A stretch of DNA of 64,000 nt, taken from assembly GCA_018340375.1 (NCBI GenBank), contig JAFFJZ010000017.1:4764001-4828000 (forward strand), read 5' to 3'. Within the stretch, counting starts at the first letter, position 1. Each line of letters starts with the position of its first letter. The notes beneath the pieces were generated by a model. It saw nothing but the letters and a program-made list of their open reading frames with translations, had not been told where the DNA came from and made no database searches. The stretch comes from Gonatopus flavifemur. Its lineage: Eukaryota; Arthropoda; Insecta; Hymenoptera; Dryinidae. Shown here piece by piece: positions 33,341 to 44,150 of this stretch. Position numbers and translations under genes: made by a program.

Positions 33341-33746
33341 ACTTCTCATCGATGTAAAGTACTTGTACTTGAAAAGGCGTAGTTTCTCATAATTTTGTAT
33401 TTTTCACTTTTGGCGTAGATTGTTGTGAAAGGTAGTAATTTTCATCCATTCTTAAAATTATAACTTGAAAAGGCATAAATTGTTGTAATTATGTACTACT
33501 GCTTTGGCCGTCGATTTACGTAATGAGTCGTAGTTCTGAATAATTTGAAGTATTCGGACGTGGAAAGTTGTAGTTTTCTAACTAATATCGAAGCACCGTG
33601 ATTTACTATGCCAATCTACAGATGTGTTTGAAACGGCGGACTTAGGAGTAATTTTGGGCGTAATTTGTCGTAGGTTTTGGCGTAAATGGTGTAGTTCTTG
33701 GCGTACTTTGGCGTAGATATATTTTCACGAGGGCACTAATGTATAT

Positions 33747-36090
33747 CGATGAGTGTCCAAAAAGAATCACTTTCTCCGGAATCGAACTTGGAAATTCTAA
33801 AGTCATTAACTAACCCTATAGCCACTCAGCTGTAAATCTGTATGAATTTGGTCAAGTATTTGACGTCATATCAATTGATATTCATGAGAATATAAATGAC
33901 GCATGGATAAAAAACAATAATTACTGACCTTCAAGTATGAATTAATCAGTTTTTAATTTCTTAATTTAAAATTATGCTCAATCCATGATATACGAATTTT
34001 ATTCATGTCAAAGCAATATTCATATGAACAACATATATTCTATAGTTTCTGTGATCTGATTGTTCGGTTGTTGCTGCATACTGGGAACTTGAAATGGCAC
34101 GAGGGATGTTACAAGGATTATCAGTGAGTTTGATTATTCGAAAAAATAACATTTTCTGAGAATTCTTGCACTTTTAGCCGAATTCTTGTAATTTAGCCAA
34201 ATAAATGTTTGATTTTTCGCGGCTGGTGAGACTCACGTGTCTCCTCAAGATATATTGATTTTCCTCAATAATTTACAAATCTAGGAAATTTGATAACCCT
34301 GACTGTTTGTACTTGGGATACACTGGAGTTAGCTGTTGTTTGTCTTTAGGAGGAGACTCGTTCAACCAAAAAGGAGGAGGCGGAGACTCTAACAATGTTT
34401 TCTTTCATGACAGTATCACGTGAGTTCGTGTTGTACGTTTTTCTTTCAGCGTATAACGACGAAGGTACGAGAGATAAGCAGTTGCAATTGAGATGATTAA
34501 TATACATCGCTCTTCTAGAGAAGATTGAACTTTTTGACTCGTTTCAGAGGTTTTCCCGCTCAATCGAATTAGGATTTAGACAATTCTTCTCCACCTCGTT
34601 TATGTAAAACCATGTATTATCATACATATTTGTCCAAGACTGTATCGCTGCAATCCAAGTGATTTTAACGTAAGTAGCGTGGTAACGTAAGATGGAAATG
34701 ACATGCACACTCACGTACAATTCATTTGAGTTTCGTTTTTATGCGACGGATGAAGTTGACTAAGTAGTTGATAACTGGGATATTTCATGAACAGATACTC
34801 TGTTGATTTAAACGTATTCCTATTTTAATCAACTGTGCAAAGTGCAAAAAACGAATCATCGAAGAGATATTAATAATACAGCGAGTGCAAATTTACACTT
34901 GGGAAGTGAAGTACTATATGTGTATGAATGAGTGGCCGCATGTAGTAGGCAAGTAGTTATACAGGCGAAGCGAGAGGGAAGTATGAGGAGAATGAGAGAG
35001 AAACGGAAGTGTCAAGTGACACGTGATGTTAAGGGAAAATTCTGCTGTTCGAGAAAGCATTTAATACGAGAATCTAAGAATTTTTACGATGAAAAACGAC
35101 ATTATTTTTCTCCCACTTATTTTCTCCACATAATCTTTGGAAACCAGAGAAGAGATTTATTCTTTCCAGCGTAGGAATCTCTTCTTTGGAAAGGACTGGT
35201 CGATTGTGATTGAGCCGCTCCAGTTTCATCGTGACGGTAACGACAACAATAGAGGAATTTTCACGCTTGACTTTGTTCTGTTGAACGGTGATAACTCAAT
35301 CATGTTCTGTGTTAGACTCAATTGAGGTTCGCAAAAAATGTCTTTTACACTCCGTTGTTTCTCATTTCTGAAAAAAAATGTGTTGAATCAGGGTTCGAAT
35401 GAGAAAACAAAGTTTTAAAACACTTCCTATTTCTCCACTGTGACATATCCATGTATCAAAAATGATTTCAACTCACAAATCATTCGAGACGATCGTACGG
35501 AATGCTTGGAATGAGCTCATTTCATACTTTCATTCAATGCCATTGTCACGAAGCTTGAAATCTGTTTCTTGTTCAGTTGAATGCGCAACCACGGTTTACG
35601 AATATCCGTTCAGAGGGTGCAGTTAGGTTGGCTTAGTCCGGCAGTAGTGTGGTAGTTTCGGTGGTAATCCGTATTCCGAAGTTACGGTAACATTGGTCAA
35701 AATTGTTTCATGTGTTGGAAAGGTCATGGTATAAAGATATAAATCATTATACAATGTTCTGGTTCTGGTCCAAGCCTCAGGCTCTTCATGTCCGTAAATT
35801 TGTGAATCTCAGTTTGGCAGAGACAAGAAATTGGACATGAGGTTTGACGTCAAGAGTATCTGTTATCGTACACCGTCTACGTATAGCGGAAATTGTGAAG
35901 TATGTGTTTGTGTGCTCACAAAGGGGGATGAAACCAAGTTTTGGAATTTTCCACTTTGCAAACCTTCGTTCAACATGAGAACTGAAAATGCAGAACAACA
36001 CTGAGAGAAAGTATTATTTGCTGTTATCTGAAAAATTCGTAGAGTGCAATCTCAACTATTTTGTTTTAGTATTACTTACTAATTTTCATC
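33747..36090. other. Long interval without recognised gene
   Basis: AT-rich single-copy-looking DNA between the hAT-like element and the LTR retrotransposon. It includes an 80-codon basic frame at 34932-35174 and a GGAGGAGACTCG / GGAGGCGGAGACTC tandem pair near 34350-34390. No exon, RNA gene or element end could be supported. Confidence 0.4.
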
Positions 36091-36094
36091 GTAC

Positions 36095-36410
36095 TGTGAC
36101 GTGTGGGGTTGCCCACATTATTTATGAAGAAGGGTTGATGGATTTTAGAAATAACGATGCGCACTTTCTCAATCTATATGATATGTTTATTCGGAGATTT
36201 GAAATTGGTACTGTCACCTCGGACTTACAAAACGGATCTGCCCTTAGCGCGTCGCTTCTCTCTGGCCCAAGCTTCCAGAGAAGCGCTTACGGTATTTTAC
36301 CCCCTTTCTTAGGGAAGCGGTGGAAAAACCCAGTGGTACATCGCTTGTTGAATGTTTTCAATGTATTTTGTGTATGTGTTCGTGTAATGTAGCGAGGCAG
36401 GGCCGTAACA
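36095..36410 (-). repeat. 3' LTR of the retrotransposon
   Basis: 316 bp with TG...CA type ends (TGTGACGTGTGGGG on the plus strand, ending GGCCGTAACA). It differs from the other LTR by roughly 18-20 substitutions, mostly transitions, and two small indels. Confidence 0.9.
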
Positions 36411-36420
36411 CGCCCCCCTT
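36411..36420 (-). promoter_or_regulatory. Polypurine tract
   Basis: On the minus strand AAGGGGGGCG lies directly against the start of the 3' LTR. This is the expected position for the plus-strand primer of reverse transcription and confirms the orientation of the element. Confidence 0.75.
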
Positions 36421-36609
36421 CGATAAGGAAGATGTTATTTCTTGAATAACATCTTTCGTATCTTTTGTAAAATTTTTTTTTCTTTTTTATTACATTTGTG
36501 GAGTTTTGTGGTTTTTATTTATTCTCACAGTATATAAATTTGTAGTTTCATCGTTAGTTTGAATTTTTCAAAAGGAATACAAAAAGAGAGAGAAAAACAT
36601 ATATATATA

Positions 36610-38641
36610 CAGTGTGGGGCACTTAAAGTGTCGCGGGCGTTTTTTCCAAAAATAAAATGAGATACGAGAAAATTTTTCGGACAAAAATTGTAGGGTATCG
36701 AGGGGGACATCCGATGGTGGCCTTGGCTTTGACCTCAAATCTCATCTTCAAGGGCATTCTGAGGTCAACTCTTGTTTTTTAAATAGCATCTCATATTTTT
36801 TACTGCAGATTTGGATTCTAGGTCAAAAACCAAGAAACTTTTGTCTGAACCATTTTCCTGAAATCCGCAAAGATGGCGCTCTAATCGATATTGTTCCATA
36901 CTGAATCTGACATTAGAATAACTCGAAAAAGAAGGGTCTTGGAGGAGAATGTTTCGGACAAAAGCTGTCTGATTCCAAGGGGGACCCCTTGAACTGAAAC
37001 GGAGGTGATGGGGTATAACAGACAAGACACAACACATTTCAATCGTCTACATCACTTGGATAATTTTAATGCAGTAGATGCTCAAAATGATGGCCTTCGA
37101 CTTCAATACACATTTCAAAACGTTTTACAAAAGATTGCTGAACTCGTGCTAAAATATCTTCATTGATGCTCGCGCATGCATTGATGATTCGTTGACGCAT
37201 ATTCTCAGGTGTAGTCGGTGCTTGTTGATAAACTGTATCTTTTATGTATCCCCATAAAAAAAAATCTGGACAAGTAAGATCCGGAGAACGGGCAGGCCAA
37301 TGAACTGGTCCACGACGTCCTATCCATCGTCCAGGATAATCTCTGTCCAATATTCCTCGAGCTGTGACTGCATAATGGGATGGACAACCATGGTGTTGAT
37401 ACCACATATTCAATCGTTCCTGAATAGGTATGTCTTCAAGTAATGTTGGAAGTACTTGATCTAAGAAATGTCTGTACTTCTCTCCATTTAGCGTATCTGC
37501 AATGAAGTACGGTCCAATTACTCGAGATCGAAAAATACCACACCAAACATTCACAGCCCATTGTCTTTGATGCTCTACTTGACGTAACCATCTTGGATTT
37601 TCTGTCGCCCAGTAATGCATATTATGTCGATTTACTTGACCATGATTGGTGAACGTCGACTCATCAGAAAATAATATGTTGATGAAGTTGTTATTGTGCA
37701 TTTGCGCTAGACCCCATCGACAAAACTGTACACGATTTTCGAAATCATCACCGTGAAGGTCTTGATGCAAACAAATGTGATACGGATGGAATTTGTGACG
37801 TTTCAGTATTCGAAGAACACTTCTTCGAGAAATTCCCGAATGAAGTTCAATTTCACGAGAGCTCACGTGTGGATTATTGGCTACTGCAGCTAGTACATTA
37901 ACTTCCGCATTTTCTCCGCTAACAGTTCTCATCCGATGTCGTTTTTCCCTTGTAACACTTCCCGTTTCTGAGAATAATTTTGTAATGCGTTGAAAATACC
38001 TAATGGATGGCGGTGTTCTTTCAGGAAATCGTTCTGCATACAAGTCATATGCTTGTCTGGGGTTCTTATGCACTTCACCGTAAATGTAGATCATATCGAT
38101 CTTTTCAGAAACCGTGTATCGGATATCCATGATTTTCAATTTGTCATAAACCAAGTAATAATCAAATGTAACTGACAAACTGACTTTCAAAATCGTGAAT
38201 TTTCACTGAACCCCGTCGTTTGTTTACATCGCGTGAGCTCTGAATGGTGGTAATGTAGACGATTGGAATGTGTTGTGTATTGACAACTTTTGTACGAAAC
38301 ATTCTTTTGCAAGACCCTTCGTTTTCGAGTTATTCGAATGTCAGATTCAAAATGGAACAATATCGATTAGAGCGCCATTTTTGCGGATTTCAGGAAAATG
38401 GTTCAGACAAAAGTTTCTTGGTTTTTGACCTAGAATCCAAATCTGCAGTAAAAAATATGAGATGCTATTTAAAAAACAAGAGTTGATCTCAGAATGCCCT
38501 TGAAGATGAGATTTGAGGTCAAAGCCAAGGCCACCATCGGATGTCCCCCTCGGTACCCTACAACTTTTGTCCGAAAAATTTTCTCGTATCTCACTTTATT
38601 TTTGGAAAAAACGCCCGCGACACTTTAAATGCCCCACCCTG
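36610..38641 (-). mobile_element. DD41D Tc1/mariner-type transposon, copy 4 (family A), nested in the retrotransposon
   Basis: The ends CAGTGTGGGGCACTTAAAGT and, inverted, CAGGGTGGGGCATTTAAAGT are flanked by TATA. It is nearly identical to the copy at 18336-20366, including the extra right-arm block, here on the opposite strand. It lies between the Cys-rich ORF and the polypurine tract of the retrotransposon, so it arrived after that element. Confidence 0.9.
37066..38190 (-). CDS. DD41D transposase, family A, full length but catalytic Asp replaced by His
   Basis: 374 codons without a stop (or about 354 if translation starts at MDIRYTVSEK). Helix-turn-helix segments occupy roughly residues 25-135. 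The catalytic core contains D176 in LFSDESTF, RHNMHYW, RQWAVNVWCGI and D309 in SPDLTCPDFFLWGY. The second catalytic position, 41 residues before D309, is His267 (WYQHHGCP) instead of the Asp present in all the other copies that span this site; the codon is at 37390-37392. The protein could still bind terminal repeats but should be unable to catalyse transposition. This makes it a dead enzyme or a possible competitor for intact family members. That role is inference. Confidence 0.85.
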   Translation of the reverse strand: MKVSLSVTFDYYLVYDKLKIMDIRYTVSEKIDMIYIYGEVHKNPRQAYDLYAERFPERTPPSIRYFQRITKLFSETGSVTREKRHRMRTVSGENAEVNVLAAVANNPHVSSREIELHSGISRRSVLRILKRHKFHPYHICLHQDLHGDDFENRVQFCRWGLAQMHNNNFINILFSDESTFTNHGQVNRHNMHYWATENPRWLRQVEHQRQWAVNVWCGIFRSRVIGPYFIADTLNGEKYRHFLDQVLPTLLEDIPIQERLNMWYQHHGCPSHYAVTARGILDRDYPGRWIGRRGPVHWPARSPDLTCPDFFLWGYIKDTVYQQAPTTPENMRQRIINACASINEDILARVQQSFVKRFEMCIEVEGHHFEHLLH

Positions 38642-38904
38642 TATATTCCAAATATTTATCGATCAGTAAAATTACTATTATACTTATTGTTATATGTAGT
38701 TATGAAAGTTTGTTCATCCCGGATTGGGGTTTGTCGAATTGAGTTTTCGTATTAGCTTGTAAAATATACAAGCGAAATGATTTTCCAATGTCCTCAAAGG
38801 AATGTCATCAATGAATACATTGATGAATATCTAGAATGATTATAGCAATTAGTCTACTTTGAAAACAACTCTTCATTTCAAATTCATTGTGGGAGCAGTA
38901 TTTC

Positions 38905-39445
38905 TCATAATATAATCCTCAATATGAATTCAGAGTGATTCTTCCTCTTTTTCTTCCACCACCTTGTGATAATCCGCCTCCTGGTTGGTGTTTCTCTGTT
39001 TGGGAGGGATAGAAAGTCCTCAATGCATTCCCTGCATCTATTCACGAACCTTGCTATTCCTCTGCATTCCGCGCATCTCGGGTCCATTGGATCTTTATAT
39101 GATATTTCATGGTATAGGAATTCTTCCATGTTTTCTGTGTTAATTCTTTCCTCTTCTATGCATTTTTTCGCATGTGATGCATCTACCATGTACCCAGACT
39201 TTTGGTCCCATCGTGGTGTAGAAGATTGTTTGGTTGAGTTTTGAGTAATGACCATGTTCTGCGGGTATGACCCCGTCGATCCTGCCTGGATTCGCGTCTA
39301 GCACGGTAGGTATCAATCCATGTTGGATTTCTTCCTTTGTTGGTGCTGCTTCCTCCTCTGTTGGTTCTCTTCCTTCCTCTGGTGAGACTAGAAAGGACCT
39401 ATATTTGGTGGTTAACAGAGCAGAGAAAGGTGATGTATTATTCAT
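38905..39445 (-). pseudogene. Cys-rich accessory ORF of the retrotransposon, frameshifted
   Basis: Two overlapping minus-strand frames (39140-39445 and 38905-39255) look like one gene broken by a frameshift near 39200. The first part is acidic (EEGREPTEEEAAP) and ends near a CITC motif. The second carries CAEC and CREC motifs with conserved-looking spacing, suggestive of a small zinc-binding protein, followed by a basic Arg/Lys-rich end. It lies just downstream of the envelope gene, inside the element, where errantiviruses normally have no further gene. I do not recognise the family. It could also be the captured end of a host gene. Confidence 0.45.
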
Positions 39446-39582
39446 ATTGTTGGTTGGTTCAGCGCATTCGATGTAGATTTTCCCTTGTTGTGATGATTAT
39501 TTTCGTAGTGACATTATTCGTTTGTTTTCTTTTTTTTTTCTTCTTCAGATCTTTCAACCTTCTTTTTTTTCATATGTCTTCT

Positions 39583-42250
39583 TTATAGGTAACGAGGTGG
39601 AGTTTTCCCTTTTGATTTTGGTTTTTCCTTATCTTCCGAGTGTGGTGCTGGTATATGGGGATTTTCTTGAGGGATTGTTCCCAGTGGGGTAACGTCTGCT
39701 TCGCGAATGTATTCGTGTTTTGTATCTGTGTAGTGTGTAGTGTGTCGTTTGTTACAGATTTTATACAAAAGCCCTAAAAAACAGATCGGCGGAAATTCGT
39801 ACAGCAAGGCACTTATCCCAAGTATTGACAGAAAAGTTCCCAATCCGTAAAATCCGTTTTCTATCAATGATAATTTTCTCATAGCGTGTTTGTGCTTCCC
39901 TATTTCTCGTACCTGTTTATTGATCTCTGATAATTTTGTGTCCACGGATGCTAATTCTATCGCGTTTGCTCGGCTACCTTTACCTGAAACTTTTGTATAT
40001 ACCTCTGGGATATTTATTTCTCCCAATGATTCGTTCAAGGATGTCGAGTTCATTTCTATCGGCGGTAGATATATTTCATTGATTGACAACGAATAAGTGA
40101 GAGATGTAGGCAATGAGGCTGGCATGGAGTTTCCTGTGCATTTTGCTTTGATTTTTAATAACCCGGTGTTTTTCAGCGTCACTGTTGTCGTTTCTTCGTT
40201 TGGACATTCAATATGCATGAATTCTTTATCTGGGACCGAATATACCCAAGTATTCGGTTCTTTTAGTTGGGTCCAAAATGATGTAATTAGTACGATTACT
40301 CTCAGATCGCAGGATTCTAAATTCGTATTACTTGGGTCGATACATAAGTCGATTTCGCAAATTCTTTTATTATAAACGTGGAATAGGGCTTGTTGTCTTT
40401 TACAAATGTATTTATTCAATGAAAATTTGCAATCTTTCAAATCACTTTCTGAGAAGTGTGTATACATTAACCTATTCGTGGTGCTTGCTAGGTATGTAGC
40501 TATCGGGACAATGTATCCGAATCTATCTTTCCCCATATTTGTTGGTAGCGGTAACAATCTATAAGTTGGGAATTCTTGTGGATTTACTAAAGGAATCGTG
40601 AGTATGTATTCTAATCTGTTTTCGGAACTGGTAACCTCTAGTTTCGAAATTCGTACTAATTCTTCCGCGTATTTTGCTTCTAGTGGAATTGGAGTTTTTC
40701 CATTGTGCTCATTCACCTCTTTGAGACTTCCTATAATTTGTGTTGGGTTAAGAATTCTTGTATGGATGATCCCTTGTTTTGCAAATAAGATCGCGTTGAT
40801 GACATCATTCAAATCTGTTTCGTATTCGTGTATATAGTTTTCTAACTCTGACAGGGCAGCCTGCATCTGGGTTTCTATTGAAGTATGTATAACCTGTCCT
40901 GACATTGTTCACGTAATCGTTCACTCTTGCAAAGTGCTGTTTGCTTTTCTCGATTACTTGTATTATTTGGTCTGATCTATTCTGGAATATACTGATTGAG
41001 CATTGTATTATGTGTGTTTGTTCTGTTATATGGGATGCGAGGTGTCTTGTGTTATTATAAGATTTGTCGATCTATTCGTTATAATATATTGCGTCATTTT
41101 CATCAAGTGTACCAAAAAGTGCCCTTGAAATTTGTCCGACGAGGCCTAACGGGGCATCTCGATTCACCCGGTGTTTCTCTTAAGAAGTTCCGAATGGTGA
41201 TTCCGTCGTTCCTACTAGATTTTCGATTTGCTTGCGGAGTTGTTCTATTTTCCCTATTTTGTTTGTGATTCTTTTAATTATTACTAGGGGTGTGCGGGTA
41301 CCCGAGTCATCGGGTTTTTATCGGGTCGGGTCGGGTCGGGTACCCGTCGGGTCGGGTTTTTCAATTACCCGAGTTTTTCGGGTGACCGATTACATTCGGG
41401 TAATTCAAATATAGCAAACGTTTTCCTCAGCAGGGAATATTGTGACAGCAACTCGATCAAGATTGCTGACAAAACATGTGGGAGAGTTGTGCTTCCTCCA
41501 TTCAAATTTGAAAATATGGAAAAAGAATGATATTTATAAGAAGAATATTTATTTTCATCGATGTTCAAGATTCTATATTGTGGTTACTAAATACGAAAAT
41601 AGATAATATATTGTTTATGAGATATAAATGTGATTATATTTTTTAATTGAATTAGAAAATAAATATAAACATTCCATGAAGCAATTTGGAGATTTCTTAA
41701 TCCGCTGCATAATCAATTACATGGAGTAACAACCCTAATAGACTTGTAGTGAATATGGCATTCTTCATATTAGAATCGAATTCATATGAAATCCCCTTAT
41801 TCCTACAATCGCTCAAGACAATTTGTCCTTAAAATATCAACGGCAATGGCAACTTCGAATAGAAGTTGAAAATATTAAATTTAAGCGATTTTATTATATT
41901 CGGGTACCCGACTTGGAAAACCCGATTTAGTCGGGTACCCGACCCGACCCGACCCGACCCGAAAAGAAATACAAATACCCGAACCCGACCCGACCCGATA
42001 AAAAGTGCTACCCGCACACCCCTAATTATCAGATATCCCGAGCATCCGTGATCTTTGTTTTCGCACTCTTCTTGTAATTTTCCGACAACGTTTGAAATAG
42101 CAAGCGTGACTCCCAGAAATTTCCCCAGGTCCAGGTAGGTTATTATCCTCCATTGATTGTCGAAAATCAATAAATTTTGGATTTTTCCATAGTAAATGCC
42201 GGGGTTGTGGTTGAATTCTACGTTCGTGGACGTTGTCCCTGTCGTTGAAG
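39583..42250 (-). pseudogene. F-like envelope gene of the errantivirus, disrupted
   Basis: The largest open piece is 440 codons (39583-40905). It has the ectodomain of an insect F-type fusion glycoprotein: Cys-containing central region, a stalk rich in Asn/Glu, a transmembrane helix around residues 350-385 and a Pro/Lys-rich cytoplasmic tail of about 55 residues. Upstream, at roughly 41060-41170, another frame shows the region characteristic of the fusion peptide of this family (short motif FGTLDE), preceded by a basic stretch where the cleavage site would be. The gene is broken by a frameshift near 40900, in-frame stops near 41065 and 41180, and the hAT-like MITE at 41285-42024. The part beyond the MITE probably holds the N-terminal region. 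Cellular role in active relatives: mediates membrane fusion. This copy cannot make it. Confidence 0.75.
41285..42024. mobile_element. hAT-like MITE with GGGTC pentanucleotide arrays, inside the envelope gene
   Basis: The ends TAGGGGTGTGCGGGTACCCG and, inverted, TAGGGGTGTGCGGGTAGCAC bound 740 bp. Flanking 8-mers ATTATTAC (41277-41284) and ATTATCAG (42025-42032) match at 6 of 8 positions. Next to each end lie tandem GGGTC or GACCC pentamers (41324-41360 and 41937-41999). The middle is AT-rich with no ORF. Confidence 0.8.
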
Positions 42251-42253
42251 ACG

Positions 42254-43261
42254 TTACTGCAATTCTGCAACATGCGCGAGTTTTAATTTATCACTGTGTA
42301 CTGTTTTTATTTTAGTAGGAGTTATGTAAATCATGACATTTGTTATATTCAAAACTGATTCAACTTCATAAGGCCCCAAATATTGGTTGTCTAATTCAGT
42401 TCGCGTTTCGTTAATTAGGAACACTAAGTCACCCGGTTGGAATGTTTTCTCATTAGTTTTCCTATCATAGTACTTTTTGGAGTTTTCCTTCGCTTTGTTC
42501 AGTTTATGCGCGGATATTCTACGCAATTCGCTCAAACGAGAAGTTGAATCTTCCAAAAAGTCTTGATACGTAATTTCTATCGTGTCTTTACAGTTGGACG
42601 CGGATGGAAGGCGTGCCGTTTTTCCGAATATTAGCTCGAATGGTGTAAAGCCTGTTCCTTCATGACGTGATGTATTGTATGCAAAGATCGCGTATCTTAC
42701 CCACTTATCCCGAACCTTTCTCTCGTTTATATAGTGCTTTAAATATTCTCTTAGGCCTAGGTGGGTCCTTTCTAATGATCCATTCGATTGTGGCCTATAT
42801 GGAGTGGTTTTTATTTGTTCGATTTGAAACAATTTCGCGAATTGTTTCATTATGGAACTCATGAAATTTCTCCCCTGATCTGTGAAAATCGAATTTGGAG
42901 CCCCGTACTTACAAATAAATACCTCTGCTATGGTTGTTGCTACTGTTTTCGCTGTTTGGTCCTTTAAAGGGTATGCATCGCAATATTTCGTCAAGTTACA
43001 TTGCATCGTTAATATATATTTATTCCTGGTATTTGTTTCTGGTAATGGTCTTACAATATCTAACGCCACTTTTCCAAACGATTCTGTAGGTGTGTCAGTT
43101 ATTGTCATGGGTTGTTTCGTTTTGACTCGAGTTAATTTAGTTTTCTGACATTTCGCGCAATTTTTGACATAATTACTGATTTCATTTTCCATATTTTCCC
43201 AATAATATTTGTTTCTAATTTTATTATACGTTTTTGCAACCCCTTTATGTCCTCCTATCAA
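42254..43261 (-). pseudogene. Integrase region of pol
   Basis: 335 codons opening at TTG directly after an in-frame TGA (43262-43264). Contents in order: the HHCC zinc finger, whose first His lies upstream of the TGA and whose rest is here (GGHKGV, then CAKCQ); the catalytic core with D68 (VALDIV), D128 (IFTDQG) and E164 (NGSLE), a DD35E spacing; and a C-terminal region with the GPYEV motif near its end, typical of gypsy integrases. The catalytic triad is intact but the TGA falls inside the zinc finger, so the domain cannot be made as part of a polyprotein without readthrough. Integrases insert the reverse-transcribed DNA into host chromosomes. Confidence 0.85.
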
Positions 43262-43324
43262 TCATTCGTGATTTCCTCCGATAATCTTGATCTTGTCTCC
43301 CTCTGAGGGATATATTATTTCGTC

Positions 43325-43717
43325 CAGGCGAATTTGGACGATGATTCCCGTGTTGAGAAACACATAGTCGAGGATTTCCTTTACACGACATAATTGTAAT
43401 TTTGTTATCGGTAGGTCTTTGATTGCTATTGATAACAATCTCCGATTATTTTCTATACAAACGTCTTTCAAGGTTTCTATCACGTTAGAGAGTGTTTCCG
43501 TTACTAATTTATCATGTTCGTAACTTTTTATCATCACGGTAAAGATGTATCGTTTACCATTTCTCGTCATCAAAATGTCTCCGAGTTCAACGTTGTTTTC
43601 CATCAATTGAGTTTCATCGATATATTTTGAGTCGCATAATTCTTTGAAAGTTTCGATTGATGATTTGAAATCCGCTGATATGAAATGGACCAAGTCATTA
43701 TTTGTGAGGATGATTTT
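43325..43717 (-). CDS. Macrodomain-like segment in pol, OARD1/TARG1 type
   Basis: Within a 355-codon frame (43262-44329), residues about 205-335 have the profile of a small macrodomain of the OARD1 (TARG1) type. Matching landmarks in order: a first strand with HFISADF, a GDIL turn, the strand GKRYIFTVMIK with a Lys where the TARG1 catalytic Lys sits, a helix TETLSNVIETLKDVCIENN, then LLSIAIKDLPITKLQL, then the final helix VKEILDYVF. Known members bind ADP-ribose and remove ADP-ribose esters from proteins. Two ligand loops look changed: the GAGIA-like loop after the first strand and the GCGLD loop (here KDLPIT) that carries the catalytic Asp. It is in the same frame as the integrase that follows about 20 residues later. 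About 200 acidic or low-complexity residues precede it. Confidence 0.6.
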
Positions 43718-44150
43718 ATCCTTAGTCTCTGTGATATTCATATTCCTCGTTATATTTGAGGATTTTTGTAAGAATTCGAAGTACTTTCCTTCATCTTCTT
43801 TGAGGCTATATATCTTTGGATGGGTTAGTATTTCCGATTTTTGTCTCTTCACATCCATCTTAATGTTCCGTTTCGTGTTCTTTCGTTCTCCTATTTCTTT
43901 TTGACACCTTTCCTCCGTTGTTTCTATTCCTTGTGCTACGGTGAATTCTGCTCCATCCGATCCATTATGGTGGACCATAGCCCGTGTTTCTCCGATTTCA
44001 TATACGAACGAATCGTCGCTCATATCATCATTATTCACTGTAGGATTTCTATCGTTCTGATATTGATTAATTTGCTCGTCGTCATTTTTGTCAATATTCA
44101 TTGTATAGTCTGTGTCGTATGCCTCTGTTTGATTGTCATAATTTTCTATG

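Larger units (their letters stand above)
29903..33733. mobile_element. 3.8-kb non-autonomous element, CCCTCGTGRAAATATATC ends
   Basis: CCCTCGTGGAAATATATCTA at the left matches the inverse of the right end (CCCTCGTGAAAATATATCTA). The similarity continues through CGCCAAATTACGCC-type blocks. It sits between the last bases of the hAT-like element that starts at 26284. The interior has tandem repeats (30675-30822, 32748-33340) and palindromic MITEs, no transposase. Confidence 0.75.
26284..33738. mobile_element. hAT-like element with ATATCGATA-rich ends, split at its right terminus
   Basis: The left end TAGTGAGGGGCGATATTTAT pairs with the right end ...TATCGCTCACCA plus CACTA, now separated by an insertion (29903-33733). 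Outside stand ATGTATAC (26276-26283) and ATGTATAT (33739-33746), a 7/8 match expected for an 8-bp duplication. Both ends are rich in TATCGATA motifs. No transposase was found. Without the right-hand insertion the element is about 3.6 kb and holds several palindromic MITEs. Confidence 0.75.
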
